A DNA stretch of 64,000 nt from contig NZ_JAQIPB010000001.1 of NCBI RefSeq assembly GCF_028023875.1, positions 434,001 through 498,000 of the forward strand. The letters are read 5' to 3'. The position numbers and the translations under genes are program-made. Below the pieces are notes generated by a model. The model ran no database searches. It worked only from the letters and a program-made list of their open reading frames with translations, and was not told where the DNA came from. Below are positions 31,741 through 40,080 of the stretch, in pieces. The stretch's first letter is position 1; each line of letters starts with the position of its first letter. The stretch is from Xenophilus arseniciresistens (GTDB taxonomy: Bacteria > Pseudomonadota > Gammaproteobacteria > Burkholderiales > Burkholderiaceae_C).

Positions 31741-33261
31741 TCAGGACATGGGGGCGCCCGCTTCGGAAGCCGGCGCCAGCGGCAGCGCCAGCGTGAAGCG
31801 CGCGCCGCCGCCGGGCGGGTTGTCGGCACGCAGGCTGCCGCCCTGGCCCGTGGCCAGGGTTTCGCTCAGGCTCAGGCCCAGGCCCAGCCCGCCGGCGCGC
31901 GTGCTCACGAAAGGCACGAAGAGCTGGGGCAGCAGCTCCGGCGCGATGCCGGGGCCGCTGTCGTGGATCTGCAGCAGGCCCTGGCCGCCCGCGGCCTGCC
32001 ATTCGATGCGCACGCGGCGCGGCGCGGCCGGCGGCAATGTCTCCAGCGCCTGCAGCGCGTTGAGCAAAAGGTTGTGGACGATCTGCTCGATGGCCACCGG
32101 GTCGGCCTGCACGCGCACTGGCTCGGCCGGCCCGCCGGTCTGCACCGCCACCTGGCGCCGTGCGCATTCGGGCTCCAGCAGATGCAGTGCCTCGCGCACC
32201 ACCTCCTGCAACGCCACCACGCTGCGGTGCCGCGCGGCGGCGTCCGGGTCGGGCCGCTCGATGGCGCGGCGCAGTCGGGCCACCACCGCGGCCGCGCGGC
32301 GCGCCTGTTCGGCCGCCTGGCCCATGGCCGTGCGCGCGGTGTCCAGCTCGGGCGGCTCTTCGTCCAGCAGGCGGCGCGCGGCCTGCGTGTTGGCCAGCAC
32401 GGCCGTCAGCGGCTGGTTCAGCTCGTGGGCCATGCCGGCGGCCAGCTCGCCCAGCGCATTGAGGCGGCCCACCTGGCCCAGGCGCAGCAGTTCCTCGGCC
32501 CGGCGCCGGCCCGTGCGCTGGCGCTGCCAGGCGCGCAGGCCGGCCAGCGCCACGGCCGCCGCCAGCGCCCACAGCGCCATGGCGGCCCAGGGCAGTTCGG
32601 CCCAGCCCACGCGGCGCTGCGACACCACTTCGAAAGGCTGGCTGGCCGAGGCCAGCGTCTTGCGGAAGCTGAAATGCCAGCCGCCCGCGCGCTCGGCATC
32701 GCGCCCGGGCTGCAGCACGAACTGCTGGCCTGCGAGCGCGAGCACGGTGCGTGCAGGCGCCTGGCGCGGATCGCCGGGCCATTCGTGCCAGGGCACGGCG
32801 GCGGCCAGGTCGATGGCCAGCGCATGGCTCGCGGGCCCGGCGGCCATCAGCAGCCAGTAGCGGCCGGCGGCCAGGTCCACCTGCGCCAGCACGGCCGCCT
32901 TGCGCGCACGCGAGGCGGCTTCGGCCTCGGCCAGGCGCGGATCGGCCCAGGCGCTGCCCGGCGCGCGGCGCTGCAGCTCGAGGATGGCCGGATGCAGGGC
33001 GCCAGGCCGCGGCGCGGGCCAGGCGCCCTCGCCGCCCAGCAACGCCAGCGTGCCCAGCACCGCATCGAACTGCACCACCTGCTGGCTCAGCAGCCGGTGG
33101 GCGATGCGGCCGTCGGTGTCGAAGTCCGCCTGCAGGCGTTCCAGTTCCAGCCGCGCCAGCCAGGCCGCGCCCAGCAGCACTGCCAGCAGCCAGGCCATCA
33201 GCCAAGGCAGCCAAGGCAGCCAGGGCAGCCACGGAAGGGAGGAACGCAGGGCGCGGGGCAT
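31741..33261 (-). CDS. Membrane sensor histidine kinase
   Basis: A 506-residue kinase. Helix 1 (about 12-35) includes a PWL repeat, a periplasmic sensor region spans about 36-222, and helix 2 is 224-244. The dimerisation domain has phosphoacceptor His279 in GMAHELNQPLTAVLAN, a FixL/DctB-like H-box. The ATPase domain has N, G1 and G2 boxes (NLLLNALQAL, IHDSGPGIAP, GLGLGLSLS). The start MPRALRSS was chosen; an ATG eight codons upstream (33285) is possible. The periplasmic region has no cysteines or recognisable domain. The cognate response regulator follows. Confidence 0.92.
   Translation of the reverse strand: MPRALRSSLPWLPWLPWLPWLMAWLLAVLLGAAWLARLELERLQADFDTDGRIAHRLLSQQVVQFDAVLGTLALLGGEGAWPAPRPGALHPAILELQRRAPGSAWADPRLAEAEAASRARKAAVLAQVDLAAGRYWLLMAAGPASHALAIDLAAAVPWHEWPGDPRQAPARTVLALAGQQFVLQPGRDAERAGGWHFSFRKTLASASQPFEVVSQRRVGWAELPWAAMALWALAAAVALAGLRAWQRQRTGRRRAEELLRLGQVGRLNALGELAAGMAHELNQPLTAVLANTQAARRLLDEEPPELDTARTAMGQAAEQARRAAAVVARLRRAIERPDPDAAARHRSVVALQEVVREALHLLEPECARRQVAVQTGGPAEPVRVQADPVAIEQIVHNLLLNALQALETLPPAAPRRVRIEWQAAGGQGLLQIHDSGPGIAPELLPQLFVPFVSTRAGGLGLGLSLSETLATGQGGSLRADNPPGGGARFTLALPLAPASEAGAPMS
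33201..33236 (-). repeat. 9-bp tandem repeat inside the kinase gene
   Basis: Four tandem copies of a GCCAAGGCA-type unit, the last two diverged, encode the Pro-Trp-Leu repeat in the first membrane helix of the histidine kinase. Confidence 0.8.
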
Positions 33262-33361
33262 GGCGGCGATTGTGCCGGCCCGCATGACTTGTACAGTGCA
33301 GGCCGCGGGCCGCGCCATGCTGCGCACGCCTGTCTTGTTTCTTCTTCGTCATCCGCTGTCC

Positions 33362-34495
33362 ATGCCCTTGCTGTTGCTGCTGCTCTCCCCCGCACGCCGG
33401 TGCGGCCTGTACGCCCTGCTCTCCCTCCTGCTCTGCCTGGCCCTGCCGCTGGCCGCCAGTGCGCGCAACAACAGCAACAGCAGCAGCGACGCGGCGCCGC
33501 GCCCCGTGGCACCGCGCGGCGCGCTTGGCGCCGACGAGCTCAACAACATCGCGGTGTTCAAGTCGGCCTCGCCTTCGGTGGTCCACATCACCTCGCTGGC
33601 GCTGGAGCGCCAGCTCTTCTCGCGCAATGTGCAGCAGGTGCCGGCGGGCACGGGTTCGGGCTTTCTGTGGGACCGCGAGGGCCACATCGTCACCAACTTC
33701 CACGTGATCCAGAACGCCAGCGGCGCCCGCGTGACGCTGGCCGACCAGAGCAGCCACCGCGCGCAACTGGTGGGCGTGTTCCCCGACCGCGACCTGGCGG
33801 TGCTCAAGATCGACGTGCCTGCCGCGCGGCTGCAGCCGCTGCCGCTGGGCAGCAGCGCCGACCTGCAGGTGGGGCAGAAGGTCTACGCCATCGGCAACCC
33901 TTTCGGGCTGGACCAGACGCTGACCACCGGCATCGTGAGTGCGCTCAACCGCGAGATCGAATCGCAGAACCGCCGCACCATCCGCGGCGCGATCCAGACC
34001 GATGCGGCCATCAACCCCGGCAATTCGGGCGGGCCGCTGCTCGATTCGGCGGGCCGGCTGATCGGCGTGAACACGGCCATCTACAGCCCCTCGGGCGCCA
34101 GCGCGGGCATCGGCTTTTCCATTCCGGTCGACGAGGTCAACCGCATCGTGCCGCGGCTGATCCGCGACGGCCGCTTCGTGCGTCCGGCCGTGGGCGTGGT
34201 CTACGCGCCGGCCGAACTCAACGCGGCCCTGAAGCTGCCCAAGGGCGTGGCCATCCTGCGCGTGCAGCCGGGCAGCCCGGCCGAGCAGGCGGGCCTGCGC
34301 CCCTTCACACGCGGCGAGCGCGGCATCGTCGCGGGCGACGTGATCACCGCCATCGACGGCGAGGCCGTGGCCAGCGCCGACGACGTGCTGACCCTGCTGG
34401 AGCGCCTGCAGCCCGGCGACACCGTGCGCTTCACGCTCTGGCGCGGCGGCAGCACGCGCACGCAGGCGCTGAAGCTGGCGGCCTCGGAAGACTAG
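33362..34495 (+). CDS. HtrA/DegP-like trypsin-type serine protease with one PDZ domain
   Basis: A 377-residue exported protease. The N-terminal region has a signal-like hydrophobic stretch (about 14-33, LYALLSLLLCLALPLAASA). The catalytic triad is visible as His in TNFHVIQN, Asp in DRDLAVLKID and Ser in NPGNSGGPLL. A single PDZ domain follows (about 270-370, VQPGSPAEQAGL). DegP has two PDZ domains; one is DegS-like. An in-frame ATG at 33317 would add 15 residues and is a real alternative. The gene is divergent from the kinase gene with only about 100 nt between starts. Confidence 0.88.
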   Translation: MPLLLLLLSPARRCGLYALLSLLLCLALPLAASARNNSNSSSDAAPRPVAPRGALGADELNNIAVFKSASPSVVHITSLALERQLFSRNVQQVPAGTGSGFLWDREGHIVTNFHVIQNASGARVTLADQSSHRAQLVGVFPDRDLAVLKIDVPAARLQPLPLGSSADLQVGQKVYAIGNPFGLDQTLTTGIVSALNREIESQNRRTIRGAIQTDAAINPGNSGGPLLDSAGRLIGVNTAIYSPSGASAGIGFSIPVDEVNRIVPRLIRDGRFVRPAVGVVYAPAELNAALKLPKGVAILRVQPGSPAEQAGLRPFTRGERGIVAGDVITAIDGEAVASADDVLTLLERLQPGDTVRFTLWRGGSTRTQALKLAASED

Positions 34496-34594
34496 GGCCT
34501 GGCCGAGCCATTTCAGGGACCGGCCGCTTCCGAGGCTTCTTCAGACGTTGCGCCCTCGCCCGGCGGCACAGGGCAGCGGGCGCAACAAGCACCT

Positions 34595-35920
34595 TCAGCG
34601 CGGCGCCGTCAGCTGCTGCAGCAACTGCACCGTCGGATAGCCGTCCGCCGGCAGCCCCACGCTGCGCTGCCAGGCCCGCAGGGCCGTGCGCGTGGCGCGG
34701 CCCATGATGCCGTCGGGCGCGCCGCTGTTGAAGCCGCGTGCGTTCAGGGCCTCTTGCAAGGCGCGCGTTTCATCGCGCCGCAGCGGCGTCAGCTCGCGCG
34801 GCCAGGCGGTGCGCACGCCGGGGCCGCCGGCCAGGCGCTGCGCGAGCAGGCCCACGCCCAGCGCGTAGCTGGTGGCGTTGTTGTAGCGCAGGATGGTGCG
34901 GAAATTGGCGCCCACCAGAAAGGCCGGGCCGCGCGCGCCGGCAGGCAGCAGCAGGGCCGCGTCGGCCAGGGCCGGCAGCGCCGCGCCGTCGAGGCTGCGC
35001 ACGCCTTCTGCGGCCCATTGGGCGGACGACTGGCGCGTCTCGCCGTCGGCACGGCCCACGTCGAAGCCTGGCGGCAGTTGCACTTCCAGGCCCCAGGGCT
35101 GGCCCGGCTGCCAGCCTTCGTGGCGCAGGAAGTTGGCAGTGGAGGCGATCACGTCGGGCATGCTGCCCCAGATGTCGCGCCGGCCATCGCCGTCGCCATC
35201 CACCGCATGGGCCAGGAACACGCTGGGCAGGAACTGCGTCTGGCCCATGGCGCCGGCCCAGGAGCCGATCATGCGTTCGCGCGCGATGTCGCCGCTTTGC
35301 AGGATGCGCAGCGCCGCCATCAGCTGCCCGCGCGCCCAGCTGCCGCGCCGGCCGTCGAAGCCCAGCGTGGCCAGCGCGTCGATGGTGGGGATGTCGCCGT
35401 AGTTGGCGCCGTAGTTGCTCTCCATGCCCCAGATCGCCACCACGACTTCGGCCGGCACGCCGTAGCGCGCCGTGGCGTCGTCGAGCGTGGCGCGCAGCTC
35501 CTGCAGGCGCTGCTGGCCCCGCGTCACGCGCGCATCCGAGGCGGCGGTGTCCAGGTAGTCCCACACGGCGCGCGTGAATTCGGCCTGCGAACGGTCGCGT
35601 TCGATCACCTGCGGCAGCAGCTGCACGCCGTCGAAGGCGCGCTGCAGCGTGGCTTCCTGGATGCCCGCGGCGCGGGCCTCGCTGCGCAGTTGCGCGACCC
35701 ACTGGGCGAAGGCCTGGGCCTGCGCCGCCGCAGCGCCGTCCGGCGGCGCCGGTGGGGCCGGCACGGGTGCGCCGGCCGCGGCCTGTGCCGGCGCGGAAGG
35801 CGGCGGCACCTGCGGCGCCGGGTTCATGGAGTCGGTGCCGGGCGCTGCGCAACCGGCAAGGCCAAGCACCAGCGCGGCGCACAGCGGCGCCATGCGCGGA
35901 AGGAAGATGCAGTCAGTCAT
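34595..35920 (-). CDS. Lytic murein transglycosylase, MltB-type lipoprotein
   Basis: Cleaves peptidoglycan glycan strands with 1,6-anhydro product formation, anchored in the outer membrane. It has 441 residues. The signal peptide ends in a lipobox (LGLAGC, Cys near residue 24). After an Ala/Pro-rich linker comes the MltB catalytic domain (about 75-365) with the catalytic Glu in WGMESNYG and GAMGQTQFLPS. A C-terminal peptidoglycan-binding domain (about 375-435, GIMGRATRTALRAWQ) completes it. The glycerophosphodiesterase gene is 51 nt upstream on the same strand. Confidence 0.92.
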   Translation of the reverse strand: MTDCIFLPRMAPLCAALVLGLAGCAAPGTDSMNPAPQVPPPSAPAQAAAGAPVPAPPAPPDGAAAAQAQAFAQWVAQLRSEARAAGIQEATLQRAFDGVQLLPQVIERDRSQAEFTRAVWDYLDTAASDARVTRGQQRLQELRATLDDATARYGVPAEVVVAIWGMESNYGANYGDIPTIDALATLGFDGRRGSWARGQLMAALRILQSGDIARERMIGSWAGAMGQTQFLPSVFLAHAVDGDGDGRRDIWGSMPDVIASTANFLRHEGWQPGQPWGLEVQLPPGFDVGRADGETRQSSAQWAAEGVRSLDGAALPALADAALLLPAGARGPAFLVGANFRTILRYNNATSYALGVGLLAQRLAGGPGVRTAWPRELTPLRRDETRALQEALNARGFNSGAPDGIMGRATRTALRAWQRSVGLPADGYPTVQLLQQLTAPR

Positions 35921-35971
35921 GCCTGCATTCTGAACGGCACCCGCGGCGCCGGGCCGCATGCCCACAAGCGC

Positions 35972-37432
35972 TTACTTTTTCTTCAGCAGTTCCTGCTCGT
36001 ACACCGCGCGCGCCTGCACGCCGGTGTGCGCGAAGTCGGTGAACACGCCGTCGATGCCCAGGCGGTAGTAGGCCAGGAACTCCTGCACCGGATCGCCCTG
36101 GAACACGCCCGCCAGGCGCCCCGGCTCGTTGCGGAAGGTGAAGCTGTGCACCACCAGGCCGGCCTTGTGCGCGTTGGCGATCAGGCCCGTGTCCTTGAGC
36201 GTGTTCACGTCCTTCAGCCCGGCGCCCTCCTTGTACGGCACCACCGAGTGCGCAAGGATCTCGGGCTTCCAGGGGCCGATGCCGTCGGCGTAGGTCTTGA
36301 TCTCGGCCAGGCCTTCGGGCGTGAGCATGGCCGCGAAGGTGCGGGCGTCGCCGGCCAGCGTCCAGCTGTAGGGGCGGCCGCTGATGAAGGTCCACTCATC
36401 GCTGGTGATGAAGACCATCGAGCCATCCTTGAGGCTGAAGTCGTTGCCGTCGATCAGCTGCACGCCCTTGGCCTTCATGCCGGCGCTGCGCAGGTACTTC
36501 AGGCTCTGGGGGTCGAAGCTCTGGATGTAGACCGGCGCGTCCTTGCTGTTGAGACCGTTGCGCTCCAGCAGCGCGATCACGGCGTCCTCGAAGGGCGAGG
36601 AGCCCGGCGCGCCACAGCCGTTGGCGATGGCCTGCTGGTTGTTCCAGTAGGGGTTCTTGGTCTCGGCATAGACCGGGATGGTGCGCTTGTGCTCCTTGCC
36701 CTTGGCCACGGCGATGTCGATCACCTCCTGGGCGCTGATCAGGGGCAGCTTGCCGTTGAACTCGGTCGGGCGCTCGGCGCGGTTGTCCAGCGTGGTGCCG
36801 CGCAGCCAGTCGCCCAGTTCCTTCATCGTGAAGTCGCTGATGGACCAGTCGTTGTTGTGGTTCTCGCCGTCCACCACCAGCGGCTTGAGCACCGCCTTCG
36901 GGTCCTTGGGGTCGATCTGGTCGCTCAGGTACCGGGCCGGGCCGTTCTCGGGGATGGCGGGGTACTTCACGTCCACCCACACGCCGGGGGTGGTGCGCTT
37001 GCGCGCGGCCACTTCGGCGTTGGTGGCGGCCACCTCGGCCACGTTCGTGCTGTCGCTGAGCCAGGCGTTGTGGCGCGCGACCAGTTGGCAGTCGCGCGTC
37101 ATGTGCATGTCCATCTCCAGCATGTCGGCGCCCGCGTCGGCCGCCTTCTCGTAGGCCATGCGCGTCTGTTCGGGGTACAGGCCCGACAGCCCGCGGTGGG
37201 CGATCACCTGGGGCGGCGTGCCGTCCAGGGTCCGATAGCGCGCCACCGGTTCGGGCTCGGGTGCCGGTGCAGGAGCGGGCGCCGGGGCCGGCGCGGGAGC
37301 CGGTGGCAGCGCCACGAAACCGCCCCCGTCGCCGCCGCCGCAGGCCGACAGGGCCACGGTGGCCGCCAGCAGCGCCCCCAGGGCAGTGCGCCGGAAGGCG
37401 GGAGCTTGCAGCGTGATGACGGAAGGCTTCAT
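35972..37432 (-). CDS. Glycerophosphodiester phosphodiesterase lipoprotein, GlpQ-like
   Basis: Hydrolyses glycerophosphodiesters to glycerol-3-phosphate and an alcohol in the cell envelope. It has 486 residues. The N-terminal lipobox (ALSACGGG, Cys at about 31) is followed by an (Ala-Pro)n linker of about 20 residues. The catalytic domain carries IAHRGLSGLYPEQT and EMDMHMTRDCQLVARHNAWL, the GDPD HRG and EMD metal-binding motifs. The gene is divergent from cysI over a 355-nt gap and lies upstream of the transglycosylase gene on the same strand. Confidence 0.92.
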   Translation of the reverse strand: MKPSVITLQAPAFRRTALGALLAATVALSACGGGDGGGFVALPPAPAPAPAPAPAPAPEPEPVARYRTLDGTPPQVIAHRGLSGLYPEQTRMAYEKAADAGADMLEMDMHMTRDCQLVARHNAWLSDSTNVAEVAATNAEVAARKRTTPGVWVDVKYPAIPENGPARYLSDQIDPKDPKAVLKPLVVDGENHNNDWSISDFTMKELGDWLRGTTLDNRAERPTEFNGKLPLISAQEVIDIAVAKGKEHKRTIPVYAETKNPYWNNQQAIANGCGAPGSSPFEDAVIALLERNGLNSKDAPVYIQSFDPQSLKYLRSAGMKAKGVQLIDGNDFSLKDGSMVFITSDEWTFISGRPYSWTLAGDARTFAAMLTPEGLAEIKTYADGIGPWKPEILAHSVVPYKEGAGLKDVNTLKDTGLIANAHKAGLVVHSFTFRNEPGRLAGVFQGDPVQEFLAYYRLGIDGVFTDFAHTGVQARAVYEQELLKKK

Positions 37433-37526
37433 GGGATCGGATCCAGGGTTTGTCTGAACGCAGTCGCGCGCCGATGCTAGGAATGCCCCATGTCAGTCCC
37501 GTGACTGATCGCGCTCGCCCGCGCGG

Positions 37527-37559
37527 GCGCCGGCCTCAACCTGGGGCCGGCGCGGTTTT
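37527..37559 (+). terminator. Terminator-like hairpin upstream of cysI
   Basis: A 9-bp perfect stem (37527-37535 with 37545-37553) is followed by GGTTTT on the plus strand. No plus-strand gene precedes it, so it may insulate cysI or end a short transcript. Confidence 0.45.
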
Positions 37560-37610
37560 CGCGCGTCGCACCCGGCCGCAGGGCGCCAGCGCCTAAAATT
37601 CACGGGCAGC

Positions 37611-37717
37611 GGCTTATCCGGTTTTGGGCTTTCAAGCCCCCGCAAGCCGCATGAACGCTGGTGCATATGCTTATCCGCATAAGCCCCGCACCAAAAAATA
37701 GTTTGAATGGATAAGCA
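37611..37717. promoter_or_regulatory. Candidate CysB-type operator cluster
   Basis: The motif GCTTATCC occurs at 37612-37619 and 37669-37676 and as its complement at 37709-37716. The middle copy is part of the perfect inverted repeat GCTTAT-CCGC-ATAAGC (37669-37684). Sulfate-assimilation genes in proteobacteria are usually activated by CysB through A/T-rich repeated sites upstream of the promoter. Confidence 0.55.
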
Positions 37718-37730
37718 CTGTCACTACAGT
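37703..37730 (+). promoter_or_regulatory. Candidate sigma-70 promoter of cysI
   Basis: TTGAAT (37703-37708) and TACAGT (37725-37730) with a 16-bp spacer, about 58 nt before the cysI start. Confidence 0.45.
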
Positions 37731-37787
37731 GCCCTGTCTGTCCAATCGGTGTCACCTGAGCGTGGTGCCGAGCCGCCCCCACACACG

Positions 37788-39584
37788 ATGTATCAGTACA
37801 CCGATTTCGACCGCCAGTTCGTGCGCCAGCGCGCCGCGCAGTTCCGCGACCAGCTCGAGCGCTGGCAGGCCGGCAAGCTGGCCGACCACGAATTCCTGCC
37901 CCTGCGCCTGCAGAACGGCTGGTACGTGCAGCGCTACGCGCCCATGCTGCGCGTGGCCGTGCCCTATGGCGAGCTGGCCAGCCGCCAGTTGCGCGTGCTG
38001 GCGCGCATCGCCCGTGAGTACGACGAGCCGGAAGCCGCCGTGTACAAGCAAGCCATGGAAACGCAGGGCCTGCTGGGCACCGTGAACCTGCCCACGCACT
38101 ACGCGCACTTCACCACGCGCCAGAACGTCCAGTACAACTGGATTCCGCTGGCCAAGAGCGCCGACGTGATGGACCTGCTGGCGTCGGTGGACATGCACGG
38201 CATCCAGACCAGCGGCAACTGCATCCGCAACATCACCAGCGACGAGCGCGCCGGCATCGCCGTGGACGAAGCCGTGGACCCGCGCCCCTACGCCGAGATC
38301 ATGCGGCAGTGGAGCACGCTGCATCCCGAATTCGCCTTCCTGCCGCGCAAGTTCAAGATCGCGATCACGGGCGCCGCCGAGGACCGCGCCGCCACCGGCT
38401 GGCACGACGTGGGCCTGCGCGTGCTCAAGAACGATGCCGGCGAAGTCGGCTTCCAGGTGCGCGTGGGCGGCGGCATGGGCCGCACGCCCATGGTGGGCGT
38501 GGTACTGCGCGAGTTCCTGCCCTGGCAGCAGATCATGAATTACCTCGAGGCGGTGGTGCGCGTGTACAACCGCTGGGGCCGCCGCGACAACAAGTACAAG
38601 GCGCGCATCAAGATCCTGGTGAAGGCCGAAGGCCAGACCTACATCGACGAGGTCGAGAAGGAATTCCGCGAGATCGTCGAGCTCGACGGTGGCCCGCACA
38701 CCATCCCGCAGGCCGAGTTCGACCGCGTGGCTGCCTGCTTCGTGCCGCCCGTGCTCCCCGAGCGCGCCTACGATGCCGCCAAGACCGAAGCGGCCCTGGC
38801 CGCGCACACCGCGGCCGAGCCCATGTTCGGCCGCTGGCTGCAACGCAACGTGGCCCTGCACAAGAACGCCGCGCTGCGGGCCGTGACGCTGTCCTTCAAG
38901 CGCCGCCTGCAGGCCCCGGGCGATGCCGACGCGAACCAGGTCGACACCATCGCCGACCTGGCCGACCGTTTCTCGGCCGGCGAAGTGCGCGTGACGCACG
39001 ACCAGAACGTGCTGCTGCCCTGGGTGCATGCCGACGACCTGTTCGCGCTGTGGCAGGCGGCCCGCGAGGCCGGCTTCGCCAGCGCCAACGTGCATCTGCT
39101 GACCGACATGATCGCCTGCCCCGGCGGCGACTTCTGCGCGCTGGCCAATGCGCGCTCGATCCCCATCGCCGAGGCCATCACCGAGCGCTACCAGGACCTG
39201 GACGAGCTGGACGACCTGGGCGAGATCGACCTGCACATCAGCGGCTGCATCAACAGCTGCGGCCACCACCACAGCGGCCACATCGGCATCCTGGGCGTCG
39301 ACAAGGACGGCAAGGAGTGGTACCAGGTCACGCTGGCCGGCTCCGACGGTTCCGACCTCAGCGGCCCGGCCCAGGCCGGCAAGGCTGTCGGCCCCTCGTT
39401 CTCGGCCGCCGAAGTGCCGGACGTGATCGAAGCCGTGCTGGGCACCTACCGCGAACAGCGCCAGCCCGCCCCAGGCGGCCGCTGGGAGACCTTCATCGAC
39501 ACCCTGCGCCGCGTGGGCCACGACCCCTTCAAGACCGCCGCCAACGGCGCGCGCCACAAGGCCGACGAAGAGGTGGCCGCATGA
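37788..39584 (+). CDS. cysI: Nitrite/sulfite reductase haemoprotein (sulfite reductase beta component)
   Basis: Sirohaem/4Fe-4S enzyme reducing sulfite to sulfide for cysteine synthesis. It has 598 residues. The ferredoxin-like half-domains and the cluster cysteines CPGGDFC and CINSCGHHH are visible. It resembles the ferredoxin-type assimilatory reductases rather than a CysJ-partnered form; no cysJ is in the window. The start at MYQYTDF was chosen over an upstream ATG whose extra residues have no family character. The downstream DUF934 gene overlaps by 4 nt. Upstream repeats suggest control by sulfur availability. Confidence 0.92.
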   Translation: MYQYTDFDRQFVRQRAAQFRDQLERWQAGKLADHEFLPLRLQNGWYVQRYAPMLRVAVPYGELASRQLRVLARIAREYDEPEAAVYKQAMETQGLLGTVNLPTHYAHFTTRQNVQYNWIPLAKSADVMDLLASVDMHGIQTSGNCIRNITSDERAGIAVDEAVDPRPYAEIMRQWSTLHPEFAFLPRKFKIAITGAAEDRAATGWHDVGLRVLKNDAGEVGFQVRVGGGMGRTPMVGVVLREFLPWQQIMNYLEAVVRVYNRWGRRDNKYKARIKILVKAEGQTYIDEVEKEFREIVELDGGPHTIPQAEFDRVAACFVPPVLPERAYDAAKTEAALAAHTAAEPMFGRWLQRNVALHKNAALRAVTLSFKRRLQAPGDADANQVDTIADLADRFSAGEVRVTHDQNVLLPWVHADDLFALWQAAREAGFASANVHLLTDMIACPGGDFCALANARSIPIAEAITERYQDLDELDDLGEIDLHISGCINSCGHHHSGHIGILGVDKDGKEWYQVTLAGSDGSDLSGPAQAGKAVGPSFSAAEVPDVIEAVLGTYREQRQPAPGGRWETFIDTLRRVGHDPFKTAANGARHKADEEVAA

Positions 39585-40000
39585 GCGCCGCCACCGCGAA
39601 CGTGAACGCACAGACCCTGCGCATCCTTGCGCACGACGAGCATGTGGAAGCCGACGGCACGCGCCAGATCGCGCTGGCCAACGACGCCGACCCGCACACG
39701 CTGAAGGAGCAACTGGCGCAGATCGAGCGCATCGACCTGCAGTTCCCCGCCTTCACCGATGGCCGGGCCTACAGCCAGGCATTCCTGCTGCGCCGCCGCC
39801 TGGGCTTTGCGGGCGAGCTGCGCGCCACGGGCGACGTGCTGATCGACCAGTTGGTGCAGATGCAGCGCACGGGCTTTTCCAGCGCCGTGCTCAAGGAAGG
39901 CGTGGACGCAGCCGATGCCAAGCGCCAGTTCGAACGCTTTGCCGCCTTCTACCAGGGCGATGCGGTGCACACGGCGCCGCACTTTGCGACGGCGGACTGA
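39581..40000 (+). CDS. DUF934 family protein
   Basis: A 139-residue protein of the DUF934 family, found downstream of cysI in many proteobacteria and thought to take part in sulfite reduction, though its function is unproven. Characteristic stretches are DLQFPAFTDGRAYSQAFLLR and LGFAGELRATGDVLIDQL. The ATG overlaps the cysI stop (ATGA), so the two are translationally coupled. A terminator follows. Confidence 0.9.
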   Translation: MSAATANVNAQTLRILAHDEHVEADGTRQIALANDADPHTLKEQLAQIERIDLQFPAFTDGRAYSQAFLLRRRLGFAGELRATGDVLIDQLVQMQRTGFSSAVLKEGVDAADAKRQFERFAAFYQGDAVHTAPHFATAD

Positions 40001-40022
40001 GGCCTGCGCGCCCTGATGAACG

Positions 40023-40053
40023 AACGGCCATCTCGCGGTGGCCGTTTGTTTTT
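40023..40053 (+). terminator. Rho-independent terminator of cysI-DUF934
   Basis: An 8-bp stem AACGGCCA / TGGCCGTT (40023-40030 with 40039-40046), 8-nt loop, then a T-rich run on the plus strand. Confidence 0.85.
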
Positions 40054-40080
40054 GTTGTGCGCCAAGGCAGGCCTGCAGCC

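Larger units (their letters stand above)
37433..37787. other. Divergent intergenic region between GDPD and cysI
   Basis: This 355-nt region holds no supported gene. It contains a plus-oriented hairpin with a short T run (37527-37559), a TAAAAT hexamer at 37593-37598, three GCTTATCC-type half-sites (37611-37717) and a candidate sigma-70 promoter for cysI (37703-37730). Confidence 0.65.

Noticed and set aside
33201-33236. Short tandem repeat as a possible CRISPR remnant
   Set aside because: Units are contiguous 9-mers without spacers and translate as part of a membrane helix; no cas genes in the window.
34548-34585. TTGCGCCC / GGGCGCAA inverted repeat between convergent protease and transglycosylase genes
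   Set aside because: A 22-nt spacer and no T tract on either strand make a Rho-independent terminator weak; left unannotated.
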